Shown here: positions 20,523 to 32,320 of the stretch, piece after piece
Numbering within the stretch: the stretch's first letter is position 1
How the letters are laid out: each line of letters begins with the position of its first letter
NCBI GenBank assembly: GCA_001313365.1
Contig: BBFS01000052.1
Span: forward strand, 1 to 32,320
DNA length: 32,320 nucleotides
Origin: Paenarthrobacter nitroguajacolicus JCM 14115
Lineage (GTDB): Bacteria; Actinomycetota; Actinomycetes; Actinomycetales; Micrococcaceae
Direction of reading: 5' to 3'
Made by a program: the position numbers and the translations under genes
The notes under the pieces: generated by a model
What the model saw: only the letters and a program-made list of their open reading frames with translations
Told to the model about the DNA's origin: nothing
Database searches by the model: none

Positions 20523-21489
20523 TCAGGGAACCAGCAGGACTTTCCCGGTTGTGCGGCGACCCTCAAGGTCCCTGTGAGCCTGGGCGGCTTCCGCAAGGGG
20601 GTACGTTGCGCCCACCCTGACAGCGAGGGTGCCGTTGGCGGCGGCGTCGAAAATCTCTGCTGAGCGCCAGCGGCGTTCCTGGGCGTTCTGAACAAAGTGC
20701 GCCATGGTGGGCCTGGTCAGCGTCAGCGAACCTGCGGCATTTAGACGCTGGGGATCGAAGGGCGGCACAGGCCCGGACGCTGCGCCGAAGAGCACCATGG
20801 CACCGCGGATGCGCAGGCTCTTAAGGGAGTCGTCGAACGTGTCCTTGCCTACGCCGTCGTACACCACGTTGACGCCCTCGCCATCGGTGAGTTCACGGAC
20901 CTTATCAGCGAAGTCCTCGTACCGGAGCACTTCATCGGCGCCCGCCAGCGTGGAGAGGTCCGCCTTCTCGTCGGAGGAGACGGTGGTGATGACGCGGGCG
21001 CCGCGGGCCTTCAGCAGTTGTGTCAACAGCAGACCAACGCCACCTGCGCCCGCGTGAAGCAGAACGGTGTGGCCCGGCTCTACCCGGAAAGATGAATTCA
21101 TCAGGTAATGGGCGGTGATTCCCTGCAGCGGCAGGCTGCGGCGGTGTGGTCATCGACGCCGGCAGGAACCGGAAGCGCCTTGTTCGCGTCAACGAGGGCG
21201 TACTCCGCGTAGGTCCTGGTTCCCTCGGCCGTGGCAATACGGTCGCCGACGGAAAATTCCTCAACCCCCCCGCTCCGACGGCCTCCACAGTGCCGGCTGC
21301 CTCGGCTCCTGGCGTGAACGGGTAGTCCACCTTGTAAGTGCCGCTGCGTTGGTAGGTTTCAATGAAATTGACCCCGGCAGCTGCGACCTTGATCAACAGC
21401 TGGCCGGGGCCAGGCGACGGCGTTTCCACGGATACATACTCGAGGACCTCAGGTCCTCCGGACTGCTTGGCAACGATGGCGTGCGTCAT
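20523..21489 (-). CDS. NADPH:quinone oxidoreductase (zeta-crystallin-like, MDR superfamily)
   Basis: About 321 residues. N-terminal catalytic domain MTHAIVAKQSGGPEVLEYVSVE with GVNFIETYQRSGTYK; Rossmann domain with LLHAGAGGVGLLLTQLLKARGA (the GxGxxG-type NADPH loop) and VVYDGVGKDTFDDSL; C-terminus ATYPLAEAAQAHRDLEGRRTTGKVLL, typical of QorA. It reduces quinones or alkenals with NADPH in the cytoplasm; no zinc-ligand set is visible. A 7-C run at 21265-21271 and lesions between 21115 and 21260 break the frame across the hinge; corrected it reads GDRIATAEGTRTYAEYALV. It ends 109 bp upstream of the NRPS start on the same strand, so cotranscription is possible. Confidence 0.9.
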
Positions 21490-21573
21490 GGTGGCTCCTT
21501 ACTTCGGGGCGGTCCTTCCGGTGCCCGGTTTCAGAATCCATCCTAGGGAGGTTGGGGCCTCCGGTGTCGAACG

Positions 21574-22665
21574 CTAGCGGCGTCCGTGCGTCGACGCGAC
21601 GGGGCAGTCGAAGCCGCGGCCTGCTGCCAGGCCTACTTCATTGAGGTACCTGACCACGATGCCGTATGACTGCATCAGCGTGGTTTCGGTGTACGGGATG
21701 GAGTGTTTGGCGCAGAACTCGCGCACGATCTTTGTGGCCTTGTACAAATGGGGGGGGCGAGCCATGTCCGGGAACAGGTGGTGCTCAACCTGACGGTTTA
21801 GCCCACCCAGGAGGAAGTCCATGAAGATGCCACCGGAGATGTTGCGCGAGGTCAGGATCTGGCGGTTGAGGAAGTCCACGCGGCTGTCCTTGGGAAGGAC
21901 CGGCATGCCCTTGTGGTTCGGGGGCGAACGAGGCACCCATGTAGAAGCCATAAACCATGATCTGTACGCCCAGGAAGCGAATGCCATGCCGATGGGCAGG
22001 AACGTGAAAGCCAGAATCGGAAGGGCGGCCAGCCTGGTTACGAGGATGGGGGGTCTCAACCCAGCGGTGGCGCACGTTCTGCTTGCCGAACACGAAGCGG
22101 AGGGAGTCGAACTGAAGACTGATGCCAAGGAGCATCAGGAGCGGGAAGAAGAACCAGCCTGCCTGCGTGTGAGGAACGCGAGGCGGCCCTTGCGCTCTGC
22201 TGCTGCCTCTTCGTGGAAGACCAAGGCGTTGTTCCGGATGTCCGGGTCCTTGGAAATGACGTTGGGGTGGTTGTGGTGGGCTCCGTGCTTCTGTTCCCAC
22301 CAGGAGTAGCTGATGCCGGCCACACCGGTGGCCAGGAGGCGGGCCGACCAGTCGTTGGCGCGCCGTGAAGCGAAAATCTGCTTGTGACCTGCCTCGTGGG
22401 CAAGGAAGCTAAGCTGCGTGCACAGGATACCCACGGCCGCAGCGATCAGGAGCTGGTACCAGGAATCGCCTATGAGAGCGAAGCCGAGCCAGGTGCCGGC
22501 CATGAGCAGTACCAAGGCCACGAAGACCCAGATGTAGAAGCCGCTACGGCGTTCGAGGAGTCCTGCAGCCTTGACGCTCTTGAGGAGCTCTGAGTAGCTC
22601 TGGACGACGGGATTTGGTTGAATTGCGCGAGCTTTGGGGCGCTCAGCGGTGGACGTGGGTGACAT
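21574..22665 (-). CDS. membrane fatty acid (acyl-lipid/acyl-CoA) desaturase
   Basis: About 363 residues, a di-iron membrane desaturase. The three histidine boxes are HEAGH in FLAHEAGHKQIF, HGAHHNH in WEQKHGAHHNHPN, and QVEHH in GGLNRQVEHHLFPDM, the last in the Q-x-x-HH form of front-end (delta-5/delta-6 type) enzymes. Hydrophobic pairs lie near IWVFVALVLLMAGTWLG and LLIAAAVGILCTQ and again before box 3. Lesions occur at about 22160, at 6 G 22048-22053, near 21965, and at 5 G near 21922. An 8-G run near 21750 reads ARPPHLYK. ATG 22665 gives MSPTSTAERPKARA. It is divergent from argC. Probable role: cold or membrane-fluidity response; position specificity is not readable. Confidence 0.9.
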
Positions 22666-22783
22666 AAATGTGCCCCGTATCGCTAACGGGCAACGCTGCA
22701 GCCGACGTTCGGACTGCACGGTCTGGATCACCCTCCACTAAGCATACGTGCAATCCCCCTAAATAATGAGACTGCTCACAACT

Positions 22784-22819
22784 GCATGCATAAATATCGG
22801 ACAGCATGAATATTCTTGC
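22784..22819 (+). promoter_or_regulatory. candidate ArgR operator(s) upstream of argC
   Basis: GCATGAATATTCTTGC at 22804-22819 is a 14/16 palindrome with the GAATATTC core expected of an ARG box. A weaker AT-rich relative, TGCATAAATATC, lies at 22787-22798. Both sit 15-50 nt before the argC start, in an AT-rich stretch of an otherwise GC-rich window. ArgR is encoded in the same operon, so autogenous arginine repression is likely. Confidence 0.55.
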
Positions 22820-22829
22820 TGTACAGTAG

Positions 22830-23876
<1,047 letters not shown>

Positions 23877-23880
<4 letters not shown>

Positions 23881-25041
23881 CCATTACCGCCCCCAAGGGA
23901 TTCCGCGCCGCAGGCATCAAAGCCGGCATCAAGGCTTCGGGCAACCCGGACCTGGCCCTTGTAGTCAACGACGGACCGCAAAAGTCCGCCGCCGCCGTCT
24001 TTACCTCCAACCGCGTGGCTGCTGCACCGGTCCATTGGTCGCGTCAGGTGGTCAGCGACGGTCGAGTGGATGCCGTGGTCCTGAACTCCGGTGGAGCCAA
24101 CGCCTGCACCGGTCCACAGGCTTCCAGAACACCCACGCCACGGCCGAGAAAGTGGCAGACGTGCTGGGAGTCTCTGCTTCCGACGTCGTGGTCTGCTCAA
24201 CCGGCCTGATCGGCGAGCAGCTGCCCATGGACAAGATTCTTCCCGGCGTCGAGGCCGCTTTCCACGAACTGTCGGAGGACGGCGGCTCCGCTGCGGCCAC
24301 AGCGATCATGACCACGGACAGCGTGTCCAAGGAAGCTGTTTTCTCGGGCACCGACGCCGAGGGCAAGCAGTTCACCGTCGGTGGCATCGCCAAGGGTGCC
24401 GGCATGTTGGCGCCGGGCCTGGCAACGATGCTTGTGGTCCTGACCACCGACGCCGAGGTTCCTGCGGATGAGCTCGACGTCGTCCTCCGGGACGCCACTC
24501 GCGTGACCTTTGATCGGGCGGACTCGGACGGCTGCATGTCCACCAACGACACCGTGGTGCTGTTGGCATCAGGGGCGTCCGAGGCGTTGCCGTCTGCCGA
24601 ACAGTTGAGCGATGCGGTCACCCAGGTCTGCGCCGAACTGGCACGCAAGCTCATCGGTGACGCCGAGGGCGCCAGCCACGATATCGCTATCCGGACGTTC
24701 AACGCCGCCAGCGAACGCGACGCCGAGATCGTCAGCCGCAGTGTTGCCCGCTCCAACCTGTTCAAAGCCGCCATCTTCGGCAAGGACTAACTGGGGGCCG
24801 CGTGCTCTCGGCTGTGGGAACAACTGACGCCATATTCGTGGCGGACCAACTCAACGTCGCAATGAACGGTGTGCAGATCTGCCGCAACGGCGCAATCGGC
24901 GAGGACCGCAACCTGGTGGACCTGGAGCCGCGCGAAGTGTTGGTCGAAATCGACCTGCAGGCCGGCGATGCCGAGGCCACCATTTGGACCAACGACCTCA
25001 CGCACGATTACGTGCACGAGAACAGCGCATACTCGAGCTGA
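23877..25041 (+). CDS. argJ: bifunctional ornithine acetyltransferase / N-acetylglutamate synthase
   Basis: ArgJ moves the acetyl group from N-acetylornithine to glutamate, making the pathway cyclic; many members also use acetyl-CoA. About 387 residues. The self-cleavage site is visible at [14 protein letters not shown], where the second Thr of TTD is the expected nucleophile of the beta chain. Also visible: [13 protein letters not shown] near the start, [19 protein letters not shown], and [12 protein letters not shown] at the C-terminus, as in the family. Lesions: a lost base near 24118 and a cluster near 24787-24797 where [14 protein letters not shown] is broken by a two-base loss and a G gain. 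GTG 23877 overlaps the argC stop. Confidence 0.96.
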
Positions 25042-25045
25042 GCGG

Positions 25046-26000
25046 ATGACCATGACTGCGCACACCCGCGAAACCACCTCCATGAGTGACGCCCAGGACA
25101 AAGCCGGGACACTGATCGAGGCCCTCCCGTGGATCCAGCGTTTCGCCGGTACCACCATGGTGATCAAGTACGGCGGCAACGCGATGGTCAACGACGACCT
25201 TCGTCGTGCCTTCGCGGAGGACATTGTGTTCCTCCACCACGTTGGCATCCACCCCCGTAGTGGTCCACGGCGGTGGCCCCCCCAGATCAACTCCATGCTC
25301 GGTCGTCTCGGCATCGAGTCCGAGTTCAAGGGCGGCCTGCGCGTCACCACCCCTGAAGCCATGGACGTGGTCCGCATGGTCCTCACGGGCCAAGTCGGTC
25401 GCGAACTCGTCGGCCTCATCAACTCCCACGGTCCCTATGCCGTGGGCATGTCCGGCGAAGATGGCGGCTTGTTACGCGCCGTCCGCACGGGCACTGTTGT
25501 TGACGGCGAAGAGGTGGACCTCGGCCTGGTGGGAGAAGTGGTGGGCGTGGATCCTGCCGGAATCAAGGACATTCTCGACGCCGGCCGCATCCCGGTCATC
25601 TCAACGGTCGCCCCCGAGATCGTGGACGGAGGAGATGGCACTGGCCAAACCACTGGCCAGGTCCTGAACGTTAACGCAGACACGGCTGCCGCCGCCGTCG
25701 CATCGGCGCTGGGCGCCACCAAGCTCGTCATCCTCACCGACGTAGAGGCCTTTACGCCAACTGGCCGGACAAATCGTCGCTGATCTCTTCACTGACCGCT
25801 TCCGAACTCCGCGACATGCTGCCTCGCCTGGAGTCAGGCATGATCCGAAAATGGCTGCGTGCCTCAAAGCCATCGACGAAGGAGTGGAGCGCGCACACAT
25901 CGTGGACGGCCGCCTCCCGCACTCGATGCTCCTGGAAACCTTCACCACGGCAGGCATCGGCACCCAAGTAGTCCCCCCCGACGAGGAAGTGAACGCATGA
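25046..26000 (+). CDS. argB: acetylglutamate kinase
   Basis: Second step of the pathway: phosphorylation of N-acetylglutamate, normally the arginine-inhibited step. About 317 residues. ATP/substrate loops are VIKYGGNAM and [38 protein letters not shown] and the final [15 protein letters not shown] are typical. The start ATG 25046 ([13 protein letters not shown]) gives a short polar N-terminus; the later in-frame ATG 25082 is possible. A +1 at 25252-25256 and a +2 at the 7-C run 25277-25283 cancel out and corrupt only HGGGPQ. Bases are lost near 25748 and 25843. The 7-C run at 25973-25979 adds a Pro near the end ([11 protein letters not shown]). Overlaps argD as ATGA. Confidence 0.96.
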
Positions 26001-27298
26001 GCACCGAACTGAGCCATTCGGCCGAAAGCCGCAGCAGCGATGGGGGGGCCGGGTGTGGTCGGGCACCGCGAAGCGGGCGGGGCCCCCCCTATCGCTGCGG
26101 AGGCTGCCGCAACCACGCTCGTTTCCCAGAGCTCAGGCGCTGACTGGCTTGCCCGTTACTCGTCCTCGCTGATGGGTGTCTTCGGCACTCCGCAGCGGGT
26201 GCTGGTTCGCGGCGCAGGCTGCCTCGTTTGGGACGCCGACGGCAAGGAATACCTGGACCTCCTGGGTGGCATCGCTGTGAACGCACTGGGTCACGCGCAC
26301 CCCTTCGTCACGTCAGTGATCTCCAGCCAGTTGGCCACGCTCGGGCACGTCTCGAACTTCTTCACGAGTCCCACGCAAATTGCTTTGGCTGAAAAGCTCC
26401 TGGCTCTCAGCAAGGCTCCGGCTGGTTCCAAGGTCTTCTTTGCCAACTCCGGTACTGAGGCCAACGAGGCAGCGTTCAAGCTGGCACGACGGAACAACTC
26501 GGATGGAAAGCGCACCAAGATCATCGCCCTGGAGGGCGCCTTCCACGGCCGCACCATGGGAGCCTTGGCGCTCACGGCCAAGGAGGCCTACCGTGCACCC
26601 TTCGAACCATTGCCCGGTGGCGTGGTTCACATCCCGTTCGGCGACATCGAAGCCTTGCGTGCCGCCGTCGACGATTCCACAGCGGCCGTGTTCCTGGAAC
26701 CCATCCAAGGCGAAGCGGGCGTCCGCCCACTCAGCGCCGAATACCTGCAGGCAGCCCGCGAGGTGACCACCGCAGCGGGAGCCCTGCTGATCTTGGATGA
26801 GGTACAAACCGGCATCGGCCGGACCGGTAAATGGCTCGCCAGCGAAGACGCCGGAATTGTTCCCGACGCCGTGACCCTCGCCAAGGGACTCGGCGGCGGT
26901 TTTCCTGTGGGTGCCTTGGTCACGTTCGGAAGTACGACGTCGGCCCTGCTCACCGCCGGGCAGCACGGCACCACTTTCGGTGGGAACCCAGTGGCTACGG
27001 CCGCCGCTTTGGCCACGCTGCACGCAATCGAAAGCCAAGGTGTGCTGCAGAACGTGTTCACTGTCGGCAACCACCTTCGTGAGGGACTGGCCGCCATCGA
27101 GCTGTCACTGAAGTCCGCGGCGAGGGTCTGTTGATTGGCTTCGATGTGAATGCCGACATCGCACCTGCCATGGTTACCGCAGCTTTGGATGCCGGCTTCA
27201 TCATCAACAGCCCGGGTCCGAGGACTATCCGCCTTGCGCCGCCGCTGATCCTGACCATCGATCAAGCGGACCGTTTCCTGGATGCATTACCCACCTGA
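25997..27298 (+). CDS. argD: acetylornithine aminotransferase
   Basis: A PLP-dependent class III aminotransferase converting N-acetylglutamate semialdehyde to N-acetylornithine. About 433 residues, with an N-terminal stretch of about 40 residues before the fold begins at [18 protein letters not shown] features: [46 protein letters not shown], and the Schiff-base Lys in [12 protein letters not shown]. Runs of 7 G (26042-26048) and 7 C (26083-26089) garble the frame within the variable N-terminus. One base lost near 27118 breaks the frame before [14 protein letters not shown]; the end reads [15 protein letters not shown] 25997 overlaps the argB stop. Confidence 0.95.
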
Positions 27299-27326
27299 TC
27301 GCTACGGCTACAGCCAACACCGCTAA

Positions 27327-28881
<1,555 letters not shown>

Positions 28882-28892
28882 TTGATCTTCTT

Positions 28893-28935
28893 CAGCATTG
28901 ATTCACACAGCATTGATTCGAATGAACCAAGCAAT
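28893..28935 (+). promoter_or_regulatory. tandem repeats and ARG-box-like palindrome before argG
   Basis: CAGCATTGATTC occurs twice in direct orientation (28893-28904 and 28908-28919), 15 nt apart. The second copy runs into TGATTCGAATGA (28914-28925), a 10/12 palindrome centred on TTCGAA. The stretch is AT-rich and lies 30-60 nt before the argG start, so a second ArgR operator and promoter for argGH is plausible. Confidence 0.45.
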
Positions 28936-28952
28936 AACAAAGGAGCACTCTC

Positions 28953-30160
28953 GTGACTGAGCGCATTGTTCTGGCCTACTCCGGTGGCTTGATACTTCCG
29001 TAGCCATCGGCTGGATCGGTGAAGCCACCGGCGCGAGGTCATCGCCGTGGCCGTCGACGTCGGACAGGGCGGCGAGTCGCTGGAGACCATTCGCCAGCGC
29101 GCTCTCGGTTGCGGCGCGGTTGAGGCTTACGTGGCCGACGCCCGTGACGAGTTCGCCAACGAGTACGCCATGCCCACCCTGAAGGCCAACGCCCTCTACC
29201 AGGGCCACTACCCGTTGGTTTCGGCTATCTCCCGTCCGGTCATCGTGAAGCACCTCGTGAAGCTGCCCGCGAATTCGGTGCCACCACCGTTGCCCACGGC
29301 TGCACCGGCAAGGGCAACGACCAGGTCCGTTTCGAAGTTGGCATCCAGACCCTCGGCCCGGACCTGAAGTGCATTGCACCCGTCCGCGACCTCGCCCTGA
29401 CCCGCGACAAGGCCATCGCCTTCGCCGAGGAAAAGGGACTGCCGATCGAGACCACCAAGAAGAACCCGTACTCGATCGACCAGAACGTCTGGGGGGGACG
29501 CGCCGTCGAGACAGGTTACCTCGAGGACATCTGGAACGCTCCTACCAAGGACATCTACGACTACACCGCCACCCCGGAATTCCCGCCGCGCCCGATGAGG
29601 TCACCATCTCCTTCCAGGCCGGTGTTCCGGTAGCGATCGACGGCGTAAAGGTCACCCCGCTGCAGGCCATCCAGGAGCTGAACCGCCGTGCAGGCGCCCA
29701 GGGCGTTGGCCGCATCGACGTCGTTGAAGATCGCCTCGTCGGCATCAAGTCCCGCGAAATCTATGAAGCCCCCCCGGGTGCCATGGCGCTGATCACCGCG
29801 CACAAGCACCTCGAGGACATCACCATCGAGCGCGAACAGGCCCGCTTCAAGGCAACTGTTGGCCAGCGCTGGGCAGAGCTGGTCTACGACGGACAGTGGT
29901 TCTCCCCGCTCAAGCGCTCCCTGGACGCCTTCATCGAAGACACGCAGCAGTACGTTTCCGGCGACATCCGCATGGTCCTCCACGGTGGCCAGGCAATCGT
30001 CAACGGTCGCCGCTCCGAGACCTCGCTGTACGACTTCGACCTCGCCACCTACGACACCGGCGATACCTTCGACCAGTCCATGGCACGCGGTTTCATCGAG
30101 CTGTGGGGGAATGTCCTCCAAGGTTGCCTCCGGCCGCGACCTGCGCGTCACAGGCGAGTA

Positions 30161-30161
<1 letters not shown>
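28953..30161 (+). CDS. argG: argininosuccinate synthase
   Basis: Joins citrulline and aspartate using ATP; about 401 residues. The ATP-binding P-loop AYSGGLDTS sits at the N-terminus, followed by [38 protein letters not shown] and [20 protein letters not shown] 28953 has AAAGGAG about 8 nt upstream. Single bases are lost at about 28991 (inside the P-loop), 29034, 29262 and 29583, and one G is gained near 30107. Runs of 7 at 29491-29497 and 29769-29775 give VWGGRA and EAPPGAM, each one residue longer than the invariant motif. Its stop overlaps the argH start as TAATG. Confidence 0.96.
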
Positions 30162-31577
<1,416 letters not shown>

Positions 31578-31658
31578 ACCACTCGGGACGCACGTCGCGG
31601 CCATGCCTTCGGGCAGGGCAACGCGAGGTGCCGTCCTGCAGTGCGTTAACATGGCGCT

Positions 31659-32320
31659 ATGACTCAGATCACCCCCCGAGACGTTGCCCGCAGAGCTTCA
31701 CAAAGCCGCCGGCGCCGTCACCCGCCTCCTCGCCAAACTGGACGACTCATCCGTCGCTGAACCGTCAGAGCTTCCAGGCTGGACCCGGGGGGGTCACGTC
31801 CTTGCCCACCTTGCCGGAATCGCGAACGCCATGGCTCGGCAACTTGAGTACGCGCGCCGCGGCGAAACCGGGGGGGAACTGTACGACGGCGGCATGGACG
31901 GCCGTAACAAGGCCATCGCACTCGCTGCGGGGGGGCACAGCCTCACGCAGCACACGGAGGCGGTCACCACCGCCTTGGATGCGGCGATTGCCGCGTTCGA
32001 TGCCTTGGGCCTGAGGACTGGCAGGCGCGTATCGCGTACCGGGACGGGACAGTGTTCGACGGCGGCCTGGCCCTGTGGCGTGAACTCACCATTCATGCTG
32101 CCGACCTTGGCTTGGGTTACGGTCCGGAGACGTGGAACAGGCCTTTCTGCGAACATCTGATCGGCTTCCTGGCTGCTCGCGTTCCTGACTCGTACAAATT
32201 CGTTCTGCAGCCCACTGGTCTGCCTCAGAGGACGATCGGCAGCGGCGGCACCTCCATCGCGATTACCGGCATGCTGACCGACATCGCCGCGTGGCTAGCG
32301 GGCCGCGTGCCAACCTGGGA
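31659..32320 (+). CDS. maleylpyruvate isomerase family mycothiol-dependent enzyme, partial
   Basis: The gene runs off the right edge; about 220 residues are present. The N-terminal DinB-like four-helix domain of mycothiol-dependent maleylpyruvate isomerases is recognisable from ELPGWTRGHVLAHLAGIANAM and a second helix pair ending in ALWRELTIHAADLGLGYGPETW. Mycothiol is the actinobacterial thiol. ATG 31659 (MTQITPE); a 6-C run at 31672-31677 (5 expected) shifts the frame and a base is lost near 32010. Runs of 7 G at 31787-31793, 31870-31876 and 31929-31935 give WTRGGHV, TGGELY and AAGGHS, each with one probable extra Gly. The true substrate is unknown; the family is broad. Confidence 0.85.

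Overview
The window looks like a chromosomal segment of a high-GC Gram-positive bacterium of the Arthrobacter/Paenarthrobacter type (Micrococcaceae). The evidence is the gene order (rpmI-rplT-TrmH-type methyltransferase, then pheS-pheT, then argC-J-B-D-F-R-G-H), frequent GTG starts, a mycothiol-dependent enzyme, an LppM-like lipoprotein, and protein sequences that read as actinobacterial throughout. No rRNA, tRNA, CRISPR array, insertion sequence or prophage was seen.

Layout. 1-3.1 kb (+): ribosomal proteins L35 and L20 (L20 has an unusual C-terminal extension), an rRNA/tRNA methyltransferase and a CDF metal transporter, closed by a perfect hairpin. 3.2-8.0 kb: mixed strands with an MFS exporter (-), a NUDIX hydrolase (+), a radical SAM protein with a LexA-like box (-), pyrrolidone-carboxylate peptidase (+), and a SIMPL-domain gene paired with an HExxH protein (-). 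8.1-12.7 kb (+): an LppM-like lipoprotein, then pheS-pheT between two terminators. 12.8-15.0 kb (+): a secreted V8-like serine protease behind a 17-bp perfect palindrome, a small membrane protein and an Sfp-type phosphopantetheinyl transferase. 15.0-22.7 kb (-): an M1 aminopeptidase, a Pls/PosA-type membrane NRPS, a quinone oxidoreductase and a fatty acid desaturase. 22.8-31.6 kb (+): the complete arginine operon. 31.7 kb to the end: a partial maleylpyruvate-isomerase-family gene.

How the genes work together. ArgC, J, B, D, F, G and H form the acetyl-cycle arginine pathway, with ArgR encoded inside the operon and candidate ArgR sites before argC and argG. The NRPS, the adjacent M1 peptidase and the convergent phosphopantetheinyl transferase look like one unit. 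The NRPS has adenylation and carrier domains followed by six membrane segments alternating with three hexapeptide-repeat domains, which is the architecture of epsilon-poly-lysine synthetase. Its adenylation pocket reads as lysine-like. This is the best candidate for an interesting biosynthetic system here.

Sequence quality. Almost every gene, including essential ones, carries frame lesions. Most long G or C runs are exactly 7 nt. Several add one residue inside an invariant motif, and one terminator arm has 7 C facing 4 G. Many other sites have lost a single base from a short G or C run. I read these as sequencing or assembly errors, so the genes are annotated as intact loci spanning several frames, not as pseudogenes. 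Where a gene changes frame, its coordinates run from the inferred start to the inferred stop.
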